Both the position numbers and the translations under genes were made by a program. 64,000 nt of DNA from Punica granatum (Eukaryota; Streptophyta; Magnoliopsida; Myrtales; Lythraceae). The stretch spans positions 18,636,274-18,700,273 of the forward strand of contig NC_045129.1 in assembly GCF_007655135.1 (NCBI RefSeq), given 5' to 3'. Positions 1-10,270 of the stretch are shown here, in pieces. Position 1 is the first letter of the stretch. Every line of letters starts with the position of its first letter. A model generated the notes under the pieces. That model ran no database searches. It was not told where the DNA came from and worked only from the letters and a program-made list of their open reading frames with translations.

Positions 1-2
1 TC

Positions 3-116
3 CGTACAAACCTTCTCCATGACCACGGCTCCAGCTCAGGACCGATTGTCAACATGATCGCTACCTACCCCCTCGGCGAGGACGAGATTGAGGAAGAAGA
101 GTCGATCTCCCCTTAG
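3..116 (+). pseudogene. gag-pro C-terminal fragment of Ogre-A
   Basis: An open frame enters from the left edge and stops at TAG 114-116. It reads HDHG, then NMIATYPLGEDE and an acidic EEEE run. The HDHG...NMI segment aligns with PDHG...NMITLCTSG of Ogre-H (about 56540-56590), which lies between the zinc knuckle and the protease. The protease and G-patch part seen in G and H is absent, so the reading frame ends early, just before the intron-like spacer. Whether this is a deletion product or a shortened gag-only ORF cannot be told from this fragment. Confidence 0.6.
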
Positions 117-317
117 GGGCTACGTACTCTGTACAAAACGTTTCCCTGCGTATTGGCAAAGCTATAAGCCACACAACGGAAAATGAATCTTTTGCTATAG
201 CACAAACTTTAAATAAAATCCCTTGTACAGTTTTTGAATTTCTGCATCTAGGTTTACTCCCATTTTAATCTGTGCCCGGCATTTCCGCATTCTGAAGCAA
301 ATCGGTATTATTTTCAG
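117..317 (+). other. intron-like spacer of Ogre-A between gag-pro and pol
   Basis: This stretch resembles the spacers 45574-45784 of Ogre-G and 58138-58352 of Ogre-H, including the shared pattern TTTCCC-GCGT-GGCA then CCACAC-ACGG near 145-185. It ends in a pyrimidine-rich ATTTTCAG at about 311-317, a good 3' splice site placed like those of G and H. The donor end is not clear because the upstream frame ends differently here. Confidence 0.55.
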
Positions 318-395
318 ACTCATCGTAAGTCCAAAATTGACTTGGATTCAAATTCATCCAAGCGATATTTTAAGAGACGAATTTAATCCCTCCAC
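318..395 (+). pseudogene. start of the pol exon, remnant (Ogre-A)
   Basis: Just after the presumed splice acceptor, the sequence around ATTCAAATTCATCCAAGCGA aligns with the first pol codons of Ogre-H (58353-58430, D-S-N-P-S-E) and with the minus-strand remnant of Ogre-C at 18245-18300. After about 390 the match to pol stops and the shared 3' block begins. No reverse transcriptase codons remain. Confidence 0.55.
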
Positions 396-2950
396 AAAGA
401 TCACAAGCAACTGTTCCAACAAACAGAGCATGTCCCGCCCTATCTGTCACGGGAGTCATTAGCACGGTCACACCTCAGACTAAAGAATGAGACCTGCCAA
501 CCTTCCACTGCGGCCGCCGACTAAACACTAGGGCAACACGCGCACTCTTCTTTAAACTCTTTGTTGCTTTCATTCAAATGCATTGCTGAGCAGGTTCTCG
601 ACTAGAACAAGCCCTTTTGAGAGGACATCAGGACAGTCCTAGTGACGCCCTATTAGTTCGATCGAACCTGTTCGACTCTCCTGTCATCAAGGGACCCAGC
701 TCCTCAAGCCTTCCCTAAGGCGGCTGCGCATGCATACTCGTAACCAGGGAAAACATGCTTATGTTTCCCCTAGCCACGGTCTAACCACTCTAGAGTGGTG
801 ATGACTAGATTTCCGGAAACAAATGTCATCCACACGCGACACCCCATGGGTCGCGGGCGGGACAAAAATGGATTTTCCCATGGGTCCACCCCATATTTCT
901 TACCGCATAATCGCCTAATACATCATCTTCTTTGTCATCTTTCACAAGGACATGCCGATCATAGGTGAAGAGTGATGCATGGGCTCACGCCTTTCCGAGA
1001 ACTCCTCTCGAGCCTCTTCCCATATACTTTGACAGGGAAGGGGCTCGGCATGGAGGTACCTCCTACGAAGCTAAAGACAAAAGCAACTGAGTGAATTGTA
1101 TGTCATCAACGCAACCATTTCAGTCGACATTGATGACACGAGACGGTCAGGGGGGACGATTGCACAAGCCGCCCACCACGGGTCACATCGACAATGAAGA
1201 CCGGGGCATTCGTGTTCAACGCTCGTGCTGAGACCACCTCGGACATCATCCACCCGCGATGAGTATTTCCAAGCGACGTACACTCGGGCATCCCCTGTTG
1301 AAACTCGCGCTAGCACAACCTCGGTAAGTGACATACACTAGGGTCTTCCTGGTTAAAGTTCGCCCTGTGGTCGCCATAGTGGGTCACTCCAGCAAGCGAC
1401 GTTAGAACGCTCTCGGTCATTTGCTTTAAGACCAGGCCACTTCCACAACAGACACAAGACAATCCCGGCCACTGATTCCCTATGGCAATTATGCATTTTC
1501 CTTTTTCTAGATGATAGGGGAAATCATTTGTAAAGTTTGCAAGGACGAAGGACATGAACTTCAACTTCCGAGTGCACAAGCGTCACACTTCCAAGAAAGC
1601 CAGTCCTCACAAATTAGGGCTAGCAACACGCAACAAGTCTCCACGAGGCGAAGCATACCAAAATGGCCTTGGCGATGAAAAGTCGAGGAGTTTCAAACAA
1701 ACATACGGGGCACAAAATAAACCCCAGTTACAAAAGAAAAAAATAGAGTGAAAAGAAGCGGAAAAAACCCGCCAATGAAGAGAGAGAGAAAAGAAGCGGG
1801 AAAAACCTGCTAAAAAGCGAAGCAAGGCAATGCCGATGTTCACCAAAAGCATTGGCACCGCCAATCCAAAGAAATCAACAAACCCCGACAAAAAGGGGAG
1901 CATTAGACACAACTCCCCGATGGAGATAGAACATAACGCACTCGGAGGTCGAATCCTTTGAACCCTTCACTCTTGCAAACTCGAGAGATAAAAGAATCAA
2001 GCCAGCTAGGTTGAAAACCTTTTTTGGGGGCGGCCTAGGCAAAAGTTAGGGCAAAATAGAGGCACGACCAAAAATCCCGAAGTGGGCAGTTGCGGCAAAA
2101 GGAGAGCTCATCCCCTTTAAGTTGAGAGGTGCGGCCCCGAGGTGGGCGACCGTAGCAAAGGGGAGCAAACTGAGAGATAGATAAAATTGCCCCTAGTCCT
2201 TCACATAATGTGTGGACCAGGGATCCCCAGGGAAAGTGGCTTGGTTATCTACTCCAACACGATCCCCGATCGGTTCTCCTATACAAGTCAACCGTCCAAG
2301 GCGGATTCTTCTTCAGACACAGTGGGCAATTGAGCACGCCGTCCAAGCAATTCAATACAACCCACAGAACAGCGGGATGGAAAGGGGGGGTACATCACGC
2401 GGCAGGCTTGAACCTATGTATCCTTCTAGCCTGGGGTAGCGCGTTCCCCAACGTTTCTCTTTTCTCTTTGTCATTGTACAACTCCAAGACGGGTCACGAC
2501 TACCCTTTAATTGGCTACCACAGAGCCAAAATCTCAGACATTCCTCTCCAGGGGTCTAGTCATAACGCTTTGGAAATGGCCATACCGAGTTTGACCTAAT
2601 CTAGATAGAAATCCCCCAAGCGGGTTACAAATGCAGCCGCCCTGCGGTACCCTATTGAGAAGGGTTCAAAGCCGACAGGCACGTCGAACAACTGATAGAG
2701 CTGCTAGGGCATTATCGGGGAAGTCTCGATATGCCCATGCATAGCTAACGGGAGCCTCTAGAGGCCTCGCATCATGGCCTTCGAGAACGAAACCCATCTA
2801 CACTGTCAAAGCAAAATTCTTCACGGGTTGCTCAGGCGACCTGAAATAGAAGATTTGTGCATCACAATGGCGCTTTTTTTGGTGCTCACATGTGCCTATC
2901 ACTTGTTAGAATTTCTCACATGATCTACTAGTAATGTCAGGATCACAGGT
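396..2950 (+). other. conserved 3' internal block of the non-autonomous Ogre elements (copy A)
   Basis: This noncoding block has no credible gene. It matches, in the opposite orientation, 6658-9200 of Ogre-B and 15853-18240 of Ogre-C along its whole length. Clear anchors are the GGTCGCGGGCGGG segment near 850, the purine tract near 1735-1835, the CCTAGGCAAAAG motif near 2033 and the segment ending GGATCACAGG at 2941-2950. Short ORFs here are not kept between copies. Role unknown; by position it is 3' untranslated sequence. Confidence 0.7.
1731..1838 (+). other. internal purine-rich tract (copy A)
   Basis: About 100 bases are overwhelmingly A and G on the sense strand, with two near-copies of AAAAGAAGCGG(G)AAAAAACC. 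The same tract, as pyrimidines on the opposite strand, is found in Ogre-B (about 7790-7880) and Ogre-C (about 16985-17065). It lies about 2.7 kb before the 3' LTR, so it is not the normal plus-strand primer tract. Confidence 0.65.
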
Positions 2951-3209
2951 ATCACAATTAAGCAAGAACTACAGCAGACTCTGATTTCCGACCACTCGGG
3001 ATACATAGGCACTCCACCTCAGAGCTCGAGTTCTTCAGCACACGGAATCCCTCAAAGCAAAATCCCTCATCGCATGGCAGGGGCATCGCTAGCGAAAGCA
3101 CAATTGCCCAACAACAAAGCCACCCTTTAGCAAAACATGATCGCCCCAGCAATAACTACGTTAGTCTCCGATGAATCAGAATTCTTGGGGCAGCATCCGC
3201 CCCGCTCAA
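2951..3209 (+). other. 3' noncoding segment of Ogre-A between shared block and minisatellite
   Basis: It continues the homology with Ogre-B (6360-6657, reverse strand), e.g. the AGACTCTGATT-CCGA and GGGGCATC-C-AGCGAA stretches. No ORF or RNA gene is supported. Confidence 0.5.
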
Positions 3210-4190
3210 CTACATTCGGGTTTTACACCTAGGGTTTCACACCCACACCACTGCAATCAAGGTTTCACACACGCTCCACTGCATTCGAGTTTCACACCTG
3301 CACCACTGCAACCAGGGTTTCACACTCACACCACTACAGTCAGGGTTTCACACCCGCTTCACTGCATTCGGGTTTCACACCTAGGGTTTCACACCCACAC
3401 CACTGCAGTCAGTGTTTCACACCCGCTCCACTACATTCAGGGTTTCACACCCACACCACTGCAGTCAGGGTTTCACACCAGCTCCACTACATTCAGGGTT
3501 TCATACCCACACCACTGCAGTCAGGGTTTCACACCCGCTCCACTGCATTCGGGTTTCACACTAACACCACTGCAATCAGGGTTTCACAGCCGTTCCACTG
3601 CATTAGGGTTTCACACCCACACCACTATAGTCACGGTTTCATAGCCGCTCCACTGCATTCGGGTTTCACATCTACACCATTGCAATCAGGGTTCTTACCC
3701 GCACCATTGCATTCGAGTTTCACACTTAGGGTTTCACACCCACACCATTGCAGTCATGATTTCACACTCGCTCCAGTACATTCGGGTTTCACACCCACAC
3801 CACTGGAGTCAGGGTTTCACACCTACTCCACTACATTTAGGTTTGACACTCACACCACTGCAGTCAGGGTTTCGCACCCGCTCTACTGCATTCGGGTTTC
3901 TCACCCGCTCCACTGCATTCGGGCTTCACATCCTCACCACTGCAGTCAGGAATTCACACCCGCTCCACTGTATTCGGGTTTCACACCTACACCACTGCAG
4001 TCAGGGTTTCACACTGACTCCACTGCATTCGGGTTTCACACCCAGGCTTTTACACCATTGCAGTCAGTGTTTCACACCCGCTCCACTGCATTCGGGTTTC
4101 ACACCTACACTACTGCAGTTAGGGTTTCACACCCGGTTCACTGCATTCAGATTTCACACTTAGGGTTTCACACCCATTTTTCACTGATTT
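3210..4190 (+). repeat. minisatellite of alternating 27/28-bp monomers in the 3' region of Ogre-A
   Basis: About eighteen copies of a dimer near 55 bp are visible. One half-unit reads GGGTTTCACACCCGCTCCAC then TGCATTC; the other reads GGGTTTCACACCCACACCAC then TGCAGTCA. Several copies carry an extra short TAGGGTTTCACACC insert. The ORFs that cross it (repeating HPHHCSQGF-type peptides) result from the periodic sequence and shift frame as the unit length changes. Tandem arrays in the 3' untranslated region are known for Ogre/Tat elements. Confidence 0.9.
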
Positions 4191-4544
4191 CAACGTATCA
4201 TGCAAGAACTTTACTTAATGCACACACTTTGTGCATGCACTTTCAAGTTCCTCTTCACACTTTCAATTATGCATCGCACTTTCAATTAAACACTGCGTTT
4301 TCAATTAAACAATGCATTTTCAATCAACTGAACATTTTCCTTTACACGTACACCCTACTTGTTTGCGGCAAAGCTTATTCATATCTCATCTTACTTCTTT
4401 TATCTTGATGTTAGGTACAATACATCCCACACATCCAATGCAAGAGGAAGAAGACGGTCATTGTAGGCACCATGTTGATCATTGCTGTCAAACTGGGATG
4501 CTTCTGAAAGTTTTTGGTTGCATCCTCTACTTGAGCACGCAATC
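4191..4544 (+). other. 3' end of the internal region, Ogre-A
   Basis: AT-rich sequence between the array and the primer tract. Its last ~150 bases match the reverse strand of 34018-34160 in Ogre-F (shared GCATCCTCTACT-GAGCACGC), which shows that both precede a 3' LTR. Confidence 0.65.
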
Positions 4545-4558
4545 AAAGAGGGGCAAGC
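4545..4558 (+). other. polypurine tract before the 3' LTR of Ogre-A
   Basis: AAAGAGGGGCAAGC lies directly before the LTR start TGTCAGCA. Ogre-F has AAAGAGGGGTAAGC at the same place on the other strand. Position and purine content fit the primer for plus-strand synthesis. Confidence 0.7.
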
Positions 4559-5028
4559 TGTCAGCATCCCATTTTGACTTACCAATTCAGGCAACGCCTA
4601 TCCACATTAAATCAGGTTATGACTTGAGCAAAGATACGGAAGAAGGCTCAACAGAACAGCAAATTGCTATTCATTTTCAAGTCAACAGAGATTGGTAGAT
4701 GATTCAAGCACACAATAGAGGAGCATACAGAATCATCTAGCAATCAACAAATTGACTAGAGAGTTCAACAACATTCCAAAACCGGCATTTTCATAATAAA
4801 CTGCGGACGGTCCTATTTTTCGATAGTTTACTCGACCATTGAAAGATAGCCAATATTGGACTCCAAAAATCCATATCAGTGCCAAACAGAGGAAAAAGTG
4901 TCTTCAAACGCATTTTGCAGATCATCTGCTCTATACAGAACAATTTTTTGTATACAGACAACTTTTCAGTGGGAGTCCACAAATACTGGTTTCTCAAAGA
5001 AAAGTTAATGCTAAATGTTAGACACAGC
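4559..5028 (+). repeat. 3' LTR of Ogre-A, first segment (U3)
   Basis: It begins TGTCAGCATCCCATTTTG, the family's LTR start. It matches the minus-strand LTR of Ogre-F from 34017 down to about 33550. At 5028 it is broken by Ogre-B and resumes at 10909 without loss compared with F. Confidence 0.8.
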
Positions 5029-5485
5029 TGTGCGCACTCGAATTTCATCTCGTCGGGGCACGCATGCGCACGCCTATGCAATGCAGCTTGGGAGTGTACA
5101 CCTTCCCAGGAACGCGCGATGGACGCACGATGTTCGCCACTTACTGTTTACGACACGAAGGTCGAGGGCCGTTGAGTCGCCCGGGTCTAGGAGTATGGGG
5201 TACACCTAATTTGTTAAGGCATTGGTCTGTACGAAACTGGAAATTCCAAGTCCGGGGGTTCTGTTACGTGCGGCCCTACATCTTGCAGGCCCTTTCGGTA
5301 CTTTAACTTGCTAGGCTTGCAATTTTATTTATTTACTACATAAATTATGGTTGCACTTGACTCGCCCGTTTTGACACTGTAAAGTCAATGAATTGATCAA
5401 GTTGGGCCAAGAACTCGATAGAGAAGTAGGCTTACGTGTCGAGGAATCGGTTCACTATCCTAGCGTTTACAGTTCGTTAGACCAT
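5029..5485 (-). repeat. 3' LTR remnant of Ogre-B (terminal part only)
   Basis: It matches the last ~450 bases of the Ogre-G LTR (about 39030-39487) on the reverse strand, through to the GTGCGCACA end. The U3 start that should lie near the array is missing. Confidence 0.7.
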
Positions 5486-5859
5486 GGCGGTCGACTCAAA
5501 GATTATGAGCAGTATCCCATTTCGTCCTGATGACTGCCCCGGTATCTGCCCCGTCATCTTCCCCATAACTGCTTGCTCCCTCGTTTGGATGCGTCGGGGT
5601 GTTGTGCCTGAAAGAGAGGTAAAGTACTTGCTTAGCAGAAATGCCTGCAGATAGGTGAATACTTGCACGAAAGAAATTGCTTGCAGAAAAGTAAAGTGTT
5701 TGCTTAAAAGAACTACAGGATTAACGGGCAAGGTGGGGAAGGGATTGCAGGGACGTAGGATCGACCCGGAGGAAGTAAGAGTGATTTCGTAAGCGATGCG
5801 GGATTGACTCGAAGGAGGAATTTGAATGTCGGGATGGACTTGGAGCAAGAATTGAAGAG

Positions 5860-6265
5860 TAGGGACGGACATGCAGGACGGACTTGAAGCAAAAATTTAA
5901 AAGTCGGGACGGACCCACAGGACGGACCTGGAGCAGAGATTTAAAAGTCGGGATGGACTTGGAACAGAGATTTAAAAGTTGGGACGGACCCGCAGGACGA
6001 ACCTGAAGCAGAAATTTAAAAGTCGGGACGGACCCGAAGGACGGACTTGAAGCAGAGATTTAAAAGTCGGGACGGACCCGTAGCAGAAATTTAAAAGCCG
6101 GGACGAACCCGTAGGACGGACCTGAAGCAGGAATTTAGGAGTCGGGACGGACCTACAGGATGGACCTGGAGCAGAAATTTAAAAGTCAAGACGGACCCGC
6201 AGAACGGACCTGAAGCAAAAATTTAGGAGTCGGGATGGACCCGCAGGGCGAACCTAAAGCAGGGA
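5860..6265 (-). repeat. 44-bp minisatellite in Ogre-B
   Basis: Roughly eight to nine imperfect copies of a unit containing GTCGGGACGGACCCGCAGGA, then CGGACCTGAAGCAGAAATTT (plus-strand reading). Two degenerate copies of the same unit lie at 34165-34265 in Ogre-F, in the same position relative to the 3' LTR. Confidence 0.85.
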
Positions 6266-9200
6266 GTGGAAATGTTTGCTTGGAAGGAAAATGTGGGAGA
6301 TGCTGATGGAAAGACAAATGCTAGTGAATCGCGCAAGGCGCGGAAGATAGGTGGTTTGGTTTGCTTGTCGTTGGGTCGGAGCTTTGCTTAGGACACTACC
6401 TCGAGAGTGCTGAGTCGTCAGAGGCCGACGTTGCTGCTAAGGTAATTGCGTGTTGGTCTACCGGAGGCCGAGCTTGCTGTTGTGTCAGTTGCGCGACTTG
6501 CCGGTGTCGCCTTACTGAGGGTTGGGGCCCCATGAGGAACGATTGGTTCGCTGGGGATGCCCCAGTTGTGCGATGAGGGACTCGAGCTCTAGGGTGGAGC
6601 GCCTACGTACCTCGACGGATCGGGAATCAGAGTCTACCGTAGTTCCCGCGTTTGTTGTACCTGTGATCCTAGCACCATTAGTAAGTCATGTGGTTACTAG
6701 CGATGTGTAAGCACATGTAAAAGGAAGTCTTTGCGACGCATGTTCTTCAATTTCGAGTCGTCCGAGCGACCTGTGGAGAGATTTTGTTTTGGTGATGCGA
6801 ATGGGATCTTGTTTTTGAAGGCCTCGATGCGAGGCCTCCGGGGCTCCTTTTGGCCATGCACGGGCATATCGAGATGTTCTCAATGATGCCCCAGCGGCTC
6901 TATCGGTTGTTCGACGCGCCCGTCGGCTTTGGACCCTTCTTATTAAGGTGCCGTTGGGTGGCTGCATTTGTCACCCGCATGGGGGATTTCTTAGCAAATT
7001 TGGTCAGATCTCGGTCTAGTCATTTCCGAAGTGTTATGACTAGACTCTTGGAAAGGAGTGCCTGGAATTTTGGCTTTGTGGTAATCGATTGAAGGGTGGT
7101 TGTGACCCGTTTTGGAGTTATGCAATGACAAAGAGAAAAGAGAAAGTGTGGGGAGCACGTTGCCCCAGGCTAAAAAGATACACGGGTTCACGCCTATAGT
7201 GAAATGTACCCCCCATTCTCCTCATCCTTCTGTTGTAGTGTAGACTGGGCCGGACTGCTAGGATAGTGTACTCGTTTGCCCACTGTGCTTGAAGAAGAAT
7301 TTTCCTTGGACGGTTAAGTTGTGTCGAAGAGCCGATCGGGGATTGCGTTGGGGTAGATAATCTGGCCACTTTCCCTGGGGATCCATAGTCCGCACGATGC
7401 GTGAAGGATGAGGGGGTAATCTTATTTATCTCTCGTTTTACTCTTCTTTTGCTACGGTTGCCCGCTTCGGGATCTAGCTACACGTCTCAACCTAAGGGGA
7501 TGAGCTCTCCTTTTGCCACGACCGCCCACCTCGAGATTTTCTGCCGCGCCTCTCTTTTGCCCTAACTTTTGCCTAGATCGCCCCGAAGGGGTTTTCGACC
7601 TAGCGGGCTCGACTCTTTTGTCTCTCATGTTTGCAAGGGCGAATGGCTCGAAGGATTCGACCTCCGAGTGCGCCGTGTTCTGTCTCCGTCGAGGAGTTGC
7701 GACTGTTGCTCCCCCTTTTGTCGGGGTTTTTTTTATTTCGTTTGGATTGGGGTGTTGGTGCTTTTGGAGAACCTCGGTGTTGCCTCGTTTCTTTATTGAC
7801 GAGTTTTTCCCGCTTCTTTTCTCTCTCTCTTCTTTGTTGGAGGGTTTTTCCCGCTTCTTTTCGCTCTTTTTTTTTGCTTGCAGTTGGGGTCTGCTTTGTG
7901 CCCCATGTGTTTGTTTGAAACTCCTCGACTTTGCATCGCTGAATCCGCTTTGATGTGCTTTGCCTCGTGGAGACTTGTCGCGTTTTACTGTCCTAACCTT
8001 ATTTCGTGAGGGCCGGCTTTTCATGGAGATTTGGCTCTTGGATATTTGGAAGCCAAACTTCATGCTGCTTGTCCTTGCAAACTTTACAAATGATTTCCCC
8101 TATCATCTAAAAAGAAAAACAAAATTTGCCCCAGGAGTGTAGGTGACCGAGGTTGCCCCGGCGTGAATGTTAGACGGGGATGCCCTGGTCTTCATTGTTG
8201 GCGTGGTCTGTGGCGAACGCCTTGTGCGATTGCCGTTCCCGACGTGTCTTGTCACTCCCGTGGATGGTGCCCCTTGGAGGATAGGCGCTCTTGAAGCCGA
8301 ATGTGTCCTGCCCTGGGGCTTGTGTTGCATGTTGTGGGTGATGGGCCTTTGCAGTAGCGAAGGCCTAACTTGCCCAGGGGTGTCGCTCAATCTTGATGGA
8401 GACGCTTACGTCGGTATTCAATGGTTTGCTCGATCGTCTCCGTCTTCGGCTTCAAAGGGGGTACCTCTTCGTCTGGCCCTTCTCCCATCGGAGTATAGGG
8501 AGAAAGACCCGATAAGAGTTCTTAGGGAGGTGTAAACCCATGTATCGCTCTTTGCCTGTGACCGGCGCGTCCCTGTGAAGGATGACAAAGAAGATGATGC
8601 ATTAGGCGATTATGCGGTGAAATGTGTGGTAAGAAATGTAGAGTGAACTCATGGGAAATCCCCTTGTTTAATGCGCGACCCATGGGGTGCCGCGTGTGGA
8701 GGACACTCATTTTTCGAGAATCCAGTCATCACCACCCCGGAGTTGTTAGACCGTGATTGGGGGCCGCATAGGTGTACTTTCCCTGGTTGCAGGTAGGCAT
8801 GCGCAGCCGTCCTAAGGAAGGCTCGAGGAGCCGGGTCCCATCGGGACAGGCAAGTCAAACAAGTCCGACAGAACCAATAGGCCGACTTCGAGACTGTCCT
8901 AGTGCCCCTTAAATGGTTCGTTCATGCCGGGAGCCCGTATGTGAATGCAAATAAGTAAATGTAAAAGAGCATTTGAAGGAGAGTGCGTGTTGCCCCGGTG
9001 GCTGGTTGGTGGCCACAGCGGAGGGTGGGTTGGGCCCATTCTTCGGTCAGCAGTATGATCGTGCTGGCAGCCCCGTGGCGGGTAGGCCGGGACATGCTCT
9101 GTTCGTTGGAGCTGTTGCATGTATCTTTTTTGGAGGGAGGTAAGCCTCAGTGTTTGGAGTTCAAGGAAGTGGCGGAGAAATGTTTCTTGTCTCGATTGTG

Positions 9201-9670
9201 GTCGTTTGGGATTCAGATTACCTTCTTGTCGGTTATTTCCTGCAATGGGAAAATGGGAACAATGAATGAGCAAACTATGTTCGCAATTTCAACGCCAGGG
9301 CACAAGGGATCGAATTAGCCTTGTAGGCATCGTGCGAGCGCGCCGAGAATGTGTGCACAAGTAAGGTGGATGCATGCTCACACGACGTGGAAGGACACAC
9401 TCGGTTGTGCTGGTGGACGTGCTTGGTTGCGCGAAGATACGTGTGCTCGATCACTCGTTGACGCGTTTGGTTGCACGGGGTGAGTGGGGAATGAGCTTCG
9501 CCTGGGAAGGTAGGTCGACCCTTGGGCCACTGCTCACCTTGCGTGGAGGAAGGGTGAAAGCCGCGGGTAGTCTACCTGCAAAGGTGGGCACGATTTGCCT
9601 ATCGTGCGGAAGTGTTAGCTGTTGTGCAAAATAGTAAATGGATAAAATGCATGCGATGCGCAAATTTTCA
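6266..9670 (-). other. internal noncoding region of Ogre-B with the shared 3' block
   Basis: Homologous to 396-3170 of Ogre-A (inverted) and 15853-19310 of Ogre-C. It holds the pyrimidine (sense purine) tract at 7790-7880 and the GCCTAGGC motif near 7570. The longest minus frame (7452-8063, 203 aa, lysine/arginine-rich) crosses the purine tract and is not open in A or C, so I do not call it a gene. Confidence 0.65.
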
Positions 9671-9689
9671 GAAGCTAATGTTGTCATTC

Positions 9690-10005
9690 ACATTGACTCG
9701 AAAAGTTCAAAATACAATATAAATTTTGTAAAATAAAGCCCTAAACTGATTTTCTACCATACGCAGAGCTTGAGCGAGCGCGGCTTCGAAAAGCACCGGT
9801 TCTAGGCGAGGACCTTGCGGAGGCATCCATCCTAGAGTGCGTGCGTGGGCCTCCACGAGCCCTCTTTCTAGACCTCTCCAAGGCAGCATTCGCTCAAGCG
9901 AGCTTCTGATCGCCTCTTTATAGTTTGGCGCGAGTCAGTGAGGTTCTCGTGCACTGTCGGACTCTGTCAAGGTGCGAGCAAGAGGCCGAGCAAGGCGTCC
10001 CTTAC
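9690..10005 (-). pseudogene. ORF1 remnant of Ogre-B
   Basis: It lies between the leader and the ORF1-gag spacer, where G and H have their 1.5-kb ORF1. About 0.3 kb remains. A short minus frame (9707-9889) reads LERGLVEAHARTLGWM then PRLEPVLFEAALAQ. The matching stretch in Ogre-C (19330-19500) keeps that frame with one stop (GRGLVEAH, GPRLEP, FFEAALAQ). I cannot align it confidently to ORF1 of G and H; it may be an unrelated replacement. The start codon expected after the GGTAAGG site is absent. Confidence 0.4.
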
Positions 10006-10270
10006 CAAGATTACAGGAAAATCCACTTAGGACTCGTCAATGTGAAATGACATCCTCGTTTTTGAAAACTACATGATGCATGTGTGCGAAGAAAGTAAAT
10101 GTCCACGGCTTAATATAAATTACATGGTATATGTACATCGCTCTTAAAATAGAAAAAAGACTCGAATTAGCATGTAGGCCGACTTGATGGATTGTTGTCG
10201 AAGTCGGGTTGAAGGCTTGCACGGAGGCATATCACAATGCATGGTTCGGTGCTACAGGGACCGTACTATC
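10006..10270 (-). other. 5' leader of Ogre-B
   Basis: The minus strand matches the Ogre-G leader 39810-40098: GTAGCACCGAA-CCATGCAT, then GCGATGTACA and TTTTCAAAAA, ending in GGTAAGG at about 10000-10006. The PBS and the first ~300 leader bases are deleted. Confidence 0.6.

Larger units (their letters stand above)
1..4558 (+). mobile_element. Ogre-A: 3' internal part of a Ty3/gypsy Ogre-type retrotransposon
   Basis: This is the right-hand end of an element whose left part lies before the window. In order it shows the tail of gag-pro, an intron-like spacer, the first codons of the pol exon, about 2.5 kb of noncoding sequence shared with Ogre-B and Ogre-C, a minisatellite, a purine tract and then its 3' LTR at 4559. 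Almost all of pol is missing: the sequence jumps from the start of the pol exon near 390 to the 3' region. Similarity to Ogre-H at the gag-pro tail and spacer fixes the orientation. It is defective unless complemented. Confidence 0.8.

Noticed and set aside
3171..4408. Frames of 135-242 aa with HPHHCSQGF-type repeats
   Set aside because: They lie in the 27/28-bp minisatellite, overlap each other in different frames and end where the array ends.
3210..6265. Tandem repeats as CRISPR arrays
   Set aside because: Repeats are imperfect and contiguous without unique spacers, and the context is a plant retrotransposon.
7452..8063. 203-aa Lys/Arg-rich minus-strand frame in Ogre-B
   Set aside because: It crosses the purine-rich tract and is broken in the matching parts of A and C, so the basic composition reflects base bias.
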